A stretch of DNA of 37,098 nt from Archangiaceae bacterium. Lineage in GTDB: Bacteria > Myxococcota > Myxococcia > Myxococcales > Myxococcaceae. The notes beneath the pieces were generated by a model. It was not told the origin of the DNA and searched no databases. It saw only the letters and a program-made list of their open reading frames with translations. The DNA is taken from positions 1 through 37,098 of the forward strand of contig JAACJQ010000305.1 of NCBI GenBank assembly GCA_016879935.1, read 5' to 3'. Each line of letters starts with the position of its first letter. The stretch's first letter is position 1. Positions 7,172 through 14,836 of this stretch are shown one piece after another. The translations under genes and the position numbers were made by a program.

Positions 7172-8488
7172 TCAGCGCTTCGACTTCGGAGCCGTCGTCG
7201 TCTTCTTCTTCGCGGCGGGGGCCTTCTTCTGCTGCGCCGCCTTCTTCGTGGGAGCCGCCTTCTTCGCGTTCGCCGACTTCTTCGCGTTCGCCGACTTCTT
7301 CGGAGGAGCCGACTTCGCCGAGCCGGGAGTCGCAGGTGTCTGCAGTTCGAACACCGAGGTGACGACCAGCCCGTGCTCCTCGTCGGCTTCACTCTCGATT
7401 CGCACCATCGCACCGTCGTACGAGCCGCTGAGCGCGGGAGCTTTCGTTCGACGAAGCGTGAGCCGCGAGCCCACGAGCTCGAGCCTTCCCTTTCCCGAGA
7501 GGCCACACCCGAGCACGCCAGAGACCGACCACGTTCCGTCCTTCGACCATTCGAACGTGCCGCCTTTCACCGCCTGCGAGCTGCGGCCGTCCTCCTCATC
7601 GGCGGTGACGGACTCGCGTTTGACCTCGACCCACGTTCCGAACGGGCTCGTGGGAACGGTTGGAGCGTCGAGGCCCAGCGCGGTGAGCGTCTGGTCGAGC
7701 CGTTTGCTCCGCTCGGGGTGCGGGTGCCGGCGCAGGTCCGCCGCCTCCTTCTTGTAGAGGTCGCTGAAGAAGGCGCGCACGGTGGCTCCGACAGGAGCGA
7801 TGAGGTCTTCGCCTTCGTCGGAGGGCTCGGACCATGTCACGGCCAGTGGGTCGTCGACCGAGGCTCCAGCGGCGATGAGGGCGCGCACGGCGTGGGCGTT
7901 GGTGCCGCGCGCTGCCAGGTGGAGCGGCGACACGTCGTTGGTCGGCCGCAGGGTCGCGCCCTTGTCGACGAGCTGCTTCATCCACTCCGACAGACGCGGA
8001 GAGGACGAGGCCACCAGCGCCCTGAGCAGCGTCGTCGGGTCGGTGGTGCGCTCGATGGCGAGGGTGATGAGGCGCTCCTTCTCGGCGGCGGAGCCTTCGA
8101 CGCCCACCGCCCACGGAGCGAGGTCGCCAGGCAGGGTCGCGCCGTGCTCGAGCAGGGAGAGCACCATCGGCGCCGACCAGCGCAGCGCCCACCGCATCGG
8201 CAGCAAGTCAGGGTGGTTCGTGTGATTGGGGTCGACCTTGCGCGCCAACAGCAGCGCCACCATCTTCGCCATGCGCCGGCGAAGGGCCGTGCCGAGCACC
8301 GAGAGCCTGGCGCGGTGTGGGTCTGCTCCTGCGTCGAGCAACACCTCGAGCATCTCGTCGGTGCCCACGCCTGCGGCCTTCTCGAGCGCGGTGAAGCCTG
8401 CCGCGTCGAGTTCGTTCGGGTCGGCGCCTGTCGCGAGCGCGGCCTTCAGCGCTCCCAGGTCCTTCTGCTCGAGGGCTGCGTGAATCAT
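7172..8488 (-). CDS. Ankyrin-repeat protein with Lys/Ala-rich histone-H1-like tail
   Basis: The 438-residue protein starts at ATG 8488 (MIHAALEQKDLGALKAALATGADPNEL); a longer form would need a TTG at 8524. Ankyrin repeats are clear at about 1-90 and 185-225 (GFTALEKAAGVGTDEMLEVLLDAGADPH; SPLHLAARGTNAHAVRALIAAGASVD), with degenerate repeats between. A beta-rich domain follows at about 290-385 (FGTWVEVKRESV to TSVFELQTP). The last 49 residues are a basic tail of KKSANAK, KKAAPT and KKAPAAKKK units like histone H1 or bacterial nucleoid-protein tails. It is probably cytoplasmic and protein-binding, and the tail may contact nucleic acid. It is divergent from lgt. I see no Shine-Dalgarno site. Confidence 0.87.
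   Translation of the reverse strand: MIHAALEQKDLGALKAALATGADPNELDAAGFTALEKAAGVGTDEMLEVLLDAGADPHRARLSVLGTALRRRMAKMVALLLARKVDPNHTNHPDLLPMRWALRWSAPMVLSLLEHGATLPGDLAPWAVGVEGSAAEKERLITLAIERTTDPTTLLRALVASSSPRLSEWMKQLVDKGATLRPTNDVSPLHLAARGTNAHAVRALIAAGASVDDPLAVTWSEPSDEGEDLIAPVGATVRAFFSDLYKKEAADLRRHPHPERSKRLDQTLTALGLDAPTVPTSPFGTWVEVKRESVTADEEDGRSSQAVKGGTFEWSKDGTWSVSGVLGCGLSGKGRLELVGSRLTLRRTKAPALSGSYDGAMVRIESEADEEHGLVVTSVFELQTPATPGSAKSAPPKKSANAKKSANAKKAAPTKKAAQQKKAPAAKKKTTTAPKSKR
7263..7298. repeat. Two perfect 18-bp tandem copies in the basic tail
   Basis: TTCGCGTTCGCCGACTTC occurs twice head to tail, encoding the repeated KSANAK unit of the ankyrin protein's basic tail on the minus strand. Exact identity at DNA level points to a recent slippage duplication. 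Confidence 0.85.
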
Positions 8489-8575
8489 GAGGGGAGTGAC
8501 CCGCTGGGGCAGTCCGGGGTGCAAACGGGCCGACCCGACCGGCCGGGGGGACTTCCTCGTCTCGCCGCAAGGCTG

Positions 8576-10060
8576 ATGCTACGCACCGCCGTCATGCTGC
8601 CCGTTCTCTACAAGTTCCGCTTCGACGGCGACGGTTCGCGCCCGCTGCTGTACCTCGTCGCCCTCGCGCTCGTCGCGTACGCCGCCTGGTCTGGTTACCG
8701 CAACGCCGATGGCGTCGACGACAAGGGCAAGATCATTCCCGCGACGGCGCAGCAGAAGCGTGACCGCGCCGTCATGTACGGCGTGATCGGCGTCATCCTC
8801 GCGGCCTTCGGCGTCTATTACGCGACCGACCTCACCGTTCCCTTCCTCGGCAAGGGCAAGAACGAAGGTGTGCCGCTGCACACGTACGGCATTCTGCTCG
8901 GCGCGGGCTTTCTCTCGGCCGTGACGGTGGCCGCCTTCCTCGCGCGGCGGGAGTGGCCCGGTGAGCTCGGCCTCAAGCGGCGCGATCAGATCATGGATCT
9001 CGCGTTCTCGGTCTTCGTCGGCGGCATCGTCGGCAGCCGAGAGCTCTTCGTGCTCGTGAACTGGAAGGACTACATCGCGCGCAAGCCGGCCGAGGCGTAC
9101 TCGACGGTGATCGACCTCATCGCGCTGGCCGGTCTCGCGCTCGCCATCGCGTTTCGCAGCAGGCTCTCGAAGGACCTCGCCACGAAGGTGGTCGAGAACG
9201 CGGGCCAGTGGTTCGTCTACGTGATGGTGGGCGGCCGCGTGCTGATGCTCGGCATGACGGGCGGTGGGCTCACGGGCCTCACCGACATGCTCGGCGGCGG
9301 CCTCGTCTTCTACGGCGGCCTCATCGGCGCGTCGCTCGCGTCGGTCTGGTACTGCGTGAAGAACGACATTCAGTTCATGCGGCTGGCCGACCTGGCGATT
9401 CCCACGGTGTCGCTCGGTCAGGCCTTCGGCCGCCTCGGCTGCTTCTCGGCCGGGTGTTGTTGGGGCAAGCCGACGGGTCCCGATGCTCCGTTCCAGGCGC
9501 ACTTCCCCGGCGCGCACTCGACGCAGACGCTCTTCGGCACGCACAGCGACACCGCCAGCCTCGCGTGGAGCTCGATGGCCGATGACACCCGCTACGTCGT
9601 CGAGCGCACCGGAGAGGTCTTTCAGCAGATGGTGCCCGACTCGGTGCAGATCAGCGAGTGGGTGCGCGGTCACGACCACACGCTGGGCCTGCACCCGACG
9701 CAGCTCTACGAGTCGTTCGGTCAGATGATCATGTTCGCGCTGCTGCTGACGGCGCGCCGGTGGCGCAAGTTCCACGGGCAGATCTTCGGCATGTGGCTGA
9801 TGGGCTACGCGGTGCTGCGCACGTCGGTCGAGCTCTTCCGTGGTGACCGCGAACGCGGCACGTTGAACGGCCTGCTCAAGTCGAACGGCCTCGACGCCCT
9901 GGCGAGCGTGGTGCCCGACACGGCCTGGTACAACATCTCCATCAGCCAGTTCATCTCCATCGTCATGTTCTCGCTGGGCGCGAGCATCATCATCATCGGG
10001 CTTCGGTATCGCGCGGCGCAGCCGAAGGCCGACCTCACGGCGCTGACCGCCGCGGCCTGA
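8576..10060 (+). CDS. lgt: Prolipoprotein diacylglyceryl transferase, long form
   Basis: This 494-residue polytopic membrane enzyme transfers diacylglycerol from phosphatidylglycerol to the lipobox Cys of prolipoproteins, the first step of lipoprotein maturation in the inner membrane. Recognised Lgt features are PLHTYGILLGAG (about 100-111, the catalytic-His region), GGLVFYGGLIGA (241-252), GRLGCFSAGCCWG (285-297, the signature that in E. coli reads GRxGNF), HPTQLYE (373-379) and RTSVELFRGD near 420. Typical Lgt has 260-300 residues; here about 95 extra N-terminal residues with two membrane segments and internal insertions lengthen it. ATG 8576 is taken as the start; ATG 8594 is possible. The many lipoproteins in this window are its substrates. 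Confidence 0.93.
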   Translation: MLRTAVMLPVLYKFRFDGDGSRPLLYLVALALVAYAAWSGYRNADGVDDKGKIIPATAQQKRDRAVMYGVIGVILAAFGVYYATDLTVPFLGKGKNEGVPLHTYGILLGAGFLSAVTVAAFLARREWPGELGLKRRDQIMDLAFSVFVGGIVGSRELFVLVNWKDYIARKPAEAYSTVIDLIALAGLALAIAFRSRLSKDLATKVVENAGQWFVYVMVGGRVLMLGMTGGGLTGLTDMLGGGLVFYGGLIGASLASVWYCVKNDIQFMRLADLAIPTVSLGQAFGRLGCFSAGCCWGKPTGPDAPFQAHFPGAHSTQTLFGTHSDTASLAWSSMADDTRYVVERTGEVFQQMVPDSVQISEWVRGHDHTLGLHPTQLYESFGQMIMFALLLTARRWRKFHGQIFGMWLMGYAVLRTSVELFRGDRERGTLNGLLKSNGLDALASVVPDTAWYNISISQFISIVMFSLGASIIIIGLRYRAAQPKADLTALTAAA

Positions 10061-10108
10061 GTCACGGCCGCGTCCGTCCGTTGACGCGATCGGTGGGGCG
10101 CCGTCTGC

Positions 10109-10401
10109 TGAACGCGTCTCGGCTTTGTGAATCGACTCACTCTCGCCAGACACGTCGCGCGCCGGAGCCTCCACGTGCCGATGAAGGCGTTTCGGCTGCT
10201 GGCCCGCGTGAATCGATTCACTCTCGCGCAGACACGTCGCGCGCCGGAGTCTCGACGGGCCGATGAACGCGTCTCGTGAATCGACTCACTTTCGCGCAGA
10301 CACGTTGCGAGCCGAAGCCTCCACGATCCGATGAACGCGTCTCGGCTGCTGGCCCGCGTGATTCGGTTCACTCTCGTGCAGACACGTCGCGCGCCGGAGC
10401 C
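10109..10401. repeat. Four-copy palindromic repeat array between lgt and the next gene
   Basis: Four units lie head to tail: 10109-10181 (73 bp), 10182-10263 (82 bp), 10264-10331 (68 bp) and 10332-10401 (70 bp). Each begins TGAA(C/G)GCGT(C/T)TC, carries a GTGAATCGATTCAC-like dyad, then CTCTCGCGCAGACACGT, CGCGCCGGAG and CCGA. The dyads are at 10127-10140, 10208-10221 (a perfect 14-bp palindrome), 10276-10289 and 10358-10371. Units 2 and 4 also carry GGCTGCTGGCCCGC, which units 1 and 3 largely lack. Unit 4 contains the stop and last codons of the minus-strand gene at 10368. The array accounts for nearly all of the 307-bp space. Confidence 0.85.
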
Positions 10402-10970
10402 TTCGTCTCACCCCGGCTCTTCTCGGCGTGCGCGGCGAGGCCGTCGACGAGCGGCGCGAGCTCCTTCACGAAGGTGCGGGCCGAGGCGTCGGTGATGCCG
10501 GTGGTGGAGCAGAACGCGGCGTAGCGCTTCATCAGCCCCGCGTACTCGACCATGCCGCCGCGGTAGTCCTCGATGGCGGCCGCGACCGTGGCCATGGGCG
10601 TCTCGTATTCCTCCACCAGGCGCGTCGCGTAGCGGGCCTCGGCGGCTTCCCTTTCGGCGACGCTCCCGTGCTTCGCGCTGCGGGCGGCTTCGATGCGACG
10701 GCGGGTGGCCTCGAGGTCTTGCCGCGCTCGCTCGGCCTGTTTGCGGCTCTTCTCGAAGTTGCGACGCGCGCCCTCGAGCCTGGGCAACGAGGTGGCGAAG
10801 GCGAGCTGCAGCCTGCCGTTCTTGCAGGTGGCGAACTCCGACTGGGCTGACTGCACCGCGGCCTTCGCGTCGGTGAGCGACGAAGCCGCGGCGCGGTACT
10901 GGGCGAGTGGAGACGTCTGGGCAACGGCGATGGAGGCGAGAAAGAGGAGAGGCAGGGCGATGCGCATCAT
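10368..10970 (-). CDS. Secreted periplasmic coiled-coil protein
   Basis: The 200-residue protein begins at ATG 10970 (MMRIALPLLFLASIAVAQ), with GGGAG about 9 nt upstream. It has a clear signal peptide with a likely signal-peptidase I site after AVA. The mature part is strongly helical and charged (RNFEKSRKQAERARQDLEATRRRIEAARSAK), predicting a coiled coil at about 50-130, followed by a helix-rich end. I recognise no family. The last dozen residues (KAPARDVSARE) and the stop codon are encoded by the last unit of the palindromic array, so the repeat has been taken into, or has arisen from, the gene's 3' end. Confidence 0.8.
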   Translation of the reverse strand: MMRIALPLLFLASIAVAQTSPLAQYRAAASSLTDAKAAVQSAQSEFATCKNGRLQLAFATSLPRLEGARRNFEKSRKQAERARQDLEATRRRIEAARSAKHGSVAEREAAEARYATRLVEEYETPMATVAAAIEDYRGGMVEYAGLMKRYAAFCSTTGITDASARTFVKELAPLVDGLAAHAEKSRGETKAPARDVSARE

Positions 10971-11082
10971 GAGTGTGGGCTCCCGAGAGGTGCCGCGCGA
11001 ACGGCGGCGGCGCGCGGGAGTGCAGCCGCGGTGCCACAAAGCGCTTCCCTCTGCGGTGCTGATCAGCCGAGGCCGCGAACCC

Positions 11083-11130
11083 TCACCGTGTGTGTCGACG
11101 CGGAGTCATCACCGTGTCCGCGCGGAGTCA
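11083..11130. repeat. Imperfect tandem direct repeat at the 3' end of the HEAT gene
   Basis: Two adjacent units share TCACCGTGT and GCGGAGTCA: 11083-11108 (26 bp) and 11109-11130 (22 bp), differing by a 4-bp spacer change. The last TCA is the stop codon (minus strand) of the HEAT-repeat gene. The rest of the 10971-11127 spacer shows no gene; it contains one further TGATCA at 11060. Confidence 0.7.
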
Positions 11131-12813
11131 GAGAAAGAGCGCGAGCAGCTCCTTCTCTCGTTTGTCCTTCGAGGCCGCGTGACGCTGCTTCACGAGCGCC
11201 CTCACGTTCTTCACGCCCTGGCCCTTCAGCGCCTCGACGACCGCCAGGGGTGACTGCTTCCCGCTCGCGAGCAGCGCGACGAGCCGTTTCTGGAGCGCCG
11301 GCGACCGCTTCGTCTTCCCCAGCAGGCCCAGCGCGCGGTGGGCGAGGAAGAAGTCCTTCAGCTCGATGAAGGCGAGACACGCGTCGACCCAGCGTGAGTC
11401 GATGAGCATCAAGGCCTGCCGGTTCTTCGACCGAAGCTGCTGCTCGAGGGCCTCCATCACGTCGCCGACAATGCGGTCATCGACCGAGCTGCGCTTCTTG
11501 CGTGTGCCGACCGTCTTCACGAACTTCAGCGCCGCCTCAGGGTCGATGAGCAGCCACGCCTTGGCGGCTGGAACGCCGATGCCGTACTCCTCTTTCAACT
11601 TCGTCAGCAGCAACCGGCGCTGCTCCTCGTCTCCGTGGGCCACGACCGCTTCGGCGGCCGCGATGCGAGCCTGGGCAGGCGCTTTCGACACCGCGAACCG
11701 GGCGAGTGCGCCGATGGCCAGGTGTTTCTGGGCCGCGAAGGTCACCACGCTGAAGCCGGGGTCGAGCATGCCGGGCCGCGTCTTCTTGCTCAGCGCCTGG
11801 AGCGCCTGCTCCACCTTCGACTCGAGCCCTGGAAGCTTCAGGCTGCGGAGCGCGTCGACGGCCGCGAACAGCAGGGCCGGCTCGGCGTCCTCCGTCCACC
11901 CAATGAGGACCTGCAAGACGGCATCGGCGTCGTTCATCAGCCCCAGCACCCGCACGGCTCCCGCGCGGAGCTGATCAGCCGACTTCGGGTCACTCATCAC
12001 CCGGCTCACGAGCGGCCGCGCAGCGGTGAGGTCGAGTTTGCCCAGCACCCAGAGCGCGACACCCCGCAGCTCTTCGTTGCTCGCCTGCCCGAGCTGCGCC
12101 CGAACCTTCGCCTTCGTGAACAGCTTCGACGCCGGCACCTGCCCTTTTCCGTCTGGCAGGTACGAAGGGAACGAGGTGGCGGCCTTCAGCAGCTGCGCGT
12201 CGTCGAAGCGCTTCAGCTGCAACATCACCTCGTCGTGCACGCTCGCGCCGGCTTCGTTCGTCGGTGCGCCCTCGCGGATCCGCGTCATCTGCCGCTTGAG
12301 GACGGGGTTCGCCTCTTCGATTTCGGCGAAGTTCCGCTCCATGAACGAGCGGTAGCCATCGCCGGCGTACACCGCGGCTCTGGCCTTTCGGTCGAGCTCC
12401 TTGACGGTCGACGGCTTCGTTCCGTTCAGCGCGAGCTCGTAGGTGAAGTCACCCTCGGCGCCGGCCGTTCCGAGGAACCAGAAGCGGCCGGTCGCGCCAA
12501 CGGACTCGGCGCAGCGGAAGAGGGCGGCGAAGTCTCCCGCGCTGTCGCGAAAGCCGTCTTCCCCGACGTCCCACCGGAGTGAGACCTCGAGCCCGTCGAC
12601 CGTCACCTGTTGCAGGCAGTAGCTGGCCGGGTCGTGCCCTTTGGCGATGCGGGCCAGGCGCTCCTCCACTCGCTCGTCAGCTGCCCATGCGCCTTCGAGC
12701 TCGTTGAACCAGTCGCTCCACGCGGTGTGTGAGACGGTCGTCTCGAGCCAGGCCTCGCGTGCGGCGCCATCGGGAAAGCGCATCGAGCCGAAGGCCCCTG
12801 CATTCCACCCCAT
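11128..12813 (-). CDS. HEAT-repeat protein
   Basis: The 561-residue protein starts at ATG 12813 (MGWNAGAFGSMRFPDG). The first 150 residues form an acidic mixed domain with many Trp/Phe residues (SHTAWSDWFNELEGAW, GLEVSLRWDVGEDGF). From about 230 to 530 it is a series of helical HEAT-like repeats (LRGVALWVLGKLDLTAARPLVSRVM, LRAGAVRVLGLMNDADAVLQVL, ARIAAAEAVVAHGDEEQRRLLLTKL). The C-terminus is Lys/Arg-rich. There is no signal or membrane segment, so it is a cytoplasmic scaffold or binding protein. The same frame extends far upstream but that part is antisense to the gene at 12916 and is rejected. It is divergent from that gene. Confidence 0.87.
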   Translation of the reverse strand: MGWNAGAFGSMRFPDGAAREAWLETTVSHTAWSDWFNELEGAWAADERVEERLARIAKGHDPASYCLQQVTVDGLEVSLRWDVGEDGFRDSAGDFAALFRCAESVGATGRFWFLGTAGAEGDFTYELALNGTKPSTVKELDRKARAAVYAGDGYRSFMERNFAEIEEANPVLKRQMTRIREGAPTNEAGASVHDEVMLQLKRFDDAQLLKAATSFPSYLPDGKGQVPASKLFTKAKVRAQLGQASNEELRGVALWVLGKLDLTAARPLVSRVMSDPKSADQLRAGAVRVLGLMNDADAVLQVLIGWTEDAEPALLFAAVDALRSLKLPGLESKVEQALQALSKKTRPGMLDPGFSVVTFAAQKHLAIGALARFAVSKAPAQARIAAAEAVVAHGDEEQRRLLLTKLKEEYGIGVPAAKAWLLIDPEAALKFVKTVGTRKKRSSVDDRIVGDVMEALEQQLRSKNRQALMLIDSRWVDACLAFIELKDFFLAHRALGLLGKTKRSPALQKRLVALLASGKQSPLAVVEALKGQGVKNVRALVKQRHAASKDKREKELLALFL

Positions 12814-12903
12814 GAGTCCTCCCCCGTCGGGCGGTAGTCGCCGACCCCACCGACATACCGTGCCGGCCACGGTTGATCTCGCGTGAAGCGGCTCGCCTTG
12901 GGT

Positions 12904-12909
12904 TAGGCT
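12904..12909 (+). promoter_or_regulatory. Candidate -10 element TAGGCT just before GTG 12916
   Basis: TAGGCT ends 6 bases before the GTG at 12916, implying a leaderless mRNA if used. TTGATC at 12873-12878 lies too far upstream to serve as its -35. Confidence 0.35.
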
Positions 12910-12915
12910 TGTGAC

Positions 12916-13953
12916 GTGCCGGCTGCGTTGAACAACGGTGGCCCGGGAGGGCGCACTTCTGGAACGAAGCTGGGCGATGCCGAGAGCGCCGCCAAGGAGT
13001 GCACGCTCGTCGAAGCCGACCTCATGGAGCTCAAGGCGGCCTACGAGCAGTACTTCCTCGGTCAGGAGCGCCGCCCGCCCGCCCAGCTGCACGCCGACCT
13101 GAAGAAGCGAGTGCAGGCGCTGCGGAACACCTTCGTGAACTCCACGCCGGTGAAGTTCCGCATTCAGAACCTGCAGCAGCGCGTGACGACCTTCGAGCGG
13201 CTGTGGGAGCGCTCGCTGCAGGAGATGGAGAACGGCACCTATCGCCGTGACCTCTTCAAGGCGAAGCGTCACCTCGAGCAGCGGCAGAAGAAGAAGAACG
13301 GCACGGCGTCTGACGGGCTCGATGATCTGCACATCGACGAAGACCTCGACCTGTCCGACCTCGACAGTGACGGAGACTCGCTCGACAGCGCCATGGCCGC
13401 GGCGGCCGAGGCGGTCGCGAAGCCGAAGGTGCCGGCCATCGCGCCGCTCGTGCCTGCAATCGCGCCGACGGTTCCCACGATTGCGCCGCTCGTTCCGGGT
13501 GTGGCGCCCGTCGCGCGCCCGGTGACTTCCTCCGGCATTCCCGCCATCACGGCGGTGCACCCCGGCGCGACCGGCTCGAACCCTGCGCTCAAGCCGGCCG
13601 GCTCGACTGGCGCGAACCCGGCGCTGCAGCGGCCCGTCACCAACCCAGCCATCAAGCCGCCTGCCGTCACCGGCACCAACCCCGCACTCAAGGCGCCTCC
13701 GTCTCGGCCCGCTGCACCCGTCGGCTCCGACGGCGGGCTCAACGAGCAGAAGATTAAAGCCATCTACGACGCGTACGTGATGGCCAAGCGGCGGTGCGGC
13801 GAAGACACCTCGAAGCTGTCGCTCGACTCGGTGGCGACGACGCTGCGCTCGCAAGTGCCGACGCTCATGAAGCAGCACAACGCGAAGAGCGTCGAGTTCA
13901 AGGTCGTCATCAAAGACGGCAAAGCGGTGCTGCGCGCGCTCCCGAAGGAGTGA
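12916..13953 (+). CDS. MXAN_5187-like protein: helical domain, Ala/Pro linker, small C-terminal domain
   Basis: This 345-residue cytoplasmic protein starts at GTG 12916. The N-terminal helical domain (about 30-125: LMELKAAYEQYFLG, KFRIQNLQQRVTTFERLWERSLQEME) is basic. It is followed by an acidic patch (DDLHIDEDLDLSDLDSDGDS), a long linker of PAIAPLVPAIAP and GTNPAL-type repeats (170-275), and a compact C-terminal domain (about 282-345: KIKAIYDAYVMAKRRCGEDTSKLSLDSVATTLRSQ, then VEFKVVIKDGKAVLRALPK). That C-terminal pattern is, from memory, the one named after Myxococcus MXAN_5187; function is unknown. TAGGCT at 12904-12909 ends 6 nt before the GTG, suggesting a leaderless or near-leaderless transcript. 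Confidence 0.8.
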   Translation: MPAALNNGGPGGRTSGTKLGDAESAAKECTLVEADLMELKAAYEQYFLGQERRPPAQLHADLKKRVQALRNTFVNSTPVKFRIQNLQQRVTTFERLWERSLQEMENGTYRRDLFKAKRHLEQRQKKKNGTASDGLDDLHIDEDLDLSDLDSDGDSLDSAMAAAAEAVAKPKVPAIAPLVPAIAPTVPTIAPLVPGVAPVARPVTSSGIPAITAVHPGATGSNPALKPAGSTGANPALQRPVTNPAIKPPAVTGTNPALKAPPSRPAAPVGSDGGLNEQKIKAIYDAYVMAKRRCGEDTSKLSLDSVATTLRSQVPTLMKQHNAKSVEFKVVIKDGKAVLRALPKE

Positions 13954-13957
13954 GTGC

Positions 13958-14767
13958 TCAGTAGATGAACGACACGCCGGCCCACGCGCCGAGTGAGTTC
14001 AGCACTTCGGAGGAGCGCTGGTTGATGAGCCCGCGCGCGAGCAATGCGTCGCTCGGGCTGAGCTCGCTCGCCCTGCAGCCAGGCGACATGGGCTGCGCGC
14101 CGCGGTTGAGTGAGAAGTCGGGCAGCTCGGCCGCGGAGCACCCGTTCACCTGGTCGACCCGCGCCGTGTAGACGACATCGCGCACCTCGAGTCGGAGGGC
14201 GACGTGCTGGCCGAGTGTCAGCCGAAAGCCAGCACCGATGGAGCCCATGAACCGAACACCTGTGTCGCCATACGTCGCCGGAGTGCTCGTCTCGGGCTTG
14301 AGCAGGTGTCGGGTGCCGCCGAGCCCAGCGCCCGCGTTGATGACGACGCTGAACTGCGCGAGCTGAGAGTCGAAGAGGGCGACCTTTCCGTAGAATGGCG
14401 CGACCTCGACGCCCGCCATGGCCGTCCACGTCCACAACAGCGACGCCGCCGACTGTGCCTCGATGCGCGCCTTGTCGATGAGCTCACCGTTGAAACGCGA
14501 CTCCTGGTTGTGCCAGTTGCCGCCACCCGAGAGCGTGAGCCCGAAGTGTTCGCGCAGGTGCCAGGTGAGCTGGCCCATGGTGCCGACGTGCTGCGTGTAC
14601 AGCCCGTTGAGCTGAGGCACCGCGGGGTACAGCGTGAACTCGAGTCGGCCCGCGTCGCTTACCGGCTTCTGCTCGACGACGTGCAGACCGACGTCGGGGT
14701 TCTTCAGTGGTGCGCCGTTGACGACCTGAGCCTGCGCGACGACGAGGGGAAGAATGAGTGCGAGCAT
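13958..14767 (-). CDS. Outer-membrane beta-barrel protein (TIGR04565-like)
   Basis: The 269-residue protein has a short hydrophobic signal (MLALILPLVVAQAQ) and a body of alternating amphipathic strands. The segment VEVAPFYGKVALFDSQLAQFSVVINAGAGLG matches what I remember of the myxobacterial outer-membrane barrel family TIGR04565 (a P-x-YGK...FD...G-G core). Other strands include LTWHLREHFGLTLSGGG and LTLGQHVALRLEVRDVVY. It ends in GAWAGVSFIY, an aromatic C-terminal residue as is usual for barrels recognised by BAM. It is convergent with the MXAN_5187-like gene, with four bases between stops. Confidence 0.83.
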   Translation of the reverse strand: MLALILPLVVAQAQVVNGAPLKNPDVGLHVVEQKPVSDAGRLEFTLYPAVPQLNGLYTQHVGTMGQLTWHLREHFGLTLSGGGNWHNQESRFNGELIDKARIEAQSAASLLWTWTAMAGVEVAPFYGKVALFDSQLAQFSVVINAGAGLGGTRHLLKPETSTPATYGDTGVRFMGSIGAGFRLTLGQHVALRLEVRDVVYTARVDQVNGCSAAELPDFSLNRGAQPMSPGCRASELSPSDALLARGLINQRSSEVLNSLGAWAGVSFIY

Positions 14768-14836
14768 GCGGTCTCCCTGAGTGGCCGGCGAACGGTAGGT
14801 CCGTTGGTCGGCTCGAGGGAAGACCCCGTCTGCGAA

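Noticed and set aside
7373-8575. In-frame upstream extension of lgt
   Set aside because: It is antisense to the ankyrin gene and has no homologous content; ATG 8576 gives a normal hydrophobic N-terminus.
8579-10174. 531-codon minus-strand frame antisense to lgt
   Set aside because: Low-complexity Arg/Glu/His-rich translation; the lgt motifs are decisive on the plus strand. Its start lies in the repeat array.
10109-10401. CRISPR array
   Set aside because: Four units with alternating lengths, conserved throughout, with no unique spacers and no cas genes; they are palindromic repeats.
12814-13878. In-frame upstream extension of the HEAT protein
   Set aside because: It lies across the plus-strand MXAN_5187-like gene and reads as Arg-rich shadow sequence.
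14768-14836. Small gene or promoter in the spacer between the barrel and propeller genes
   Set aside because: No frame with start and credible codons, and no convincing promoter elements.
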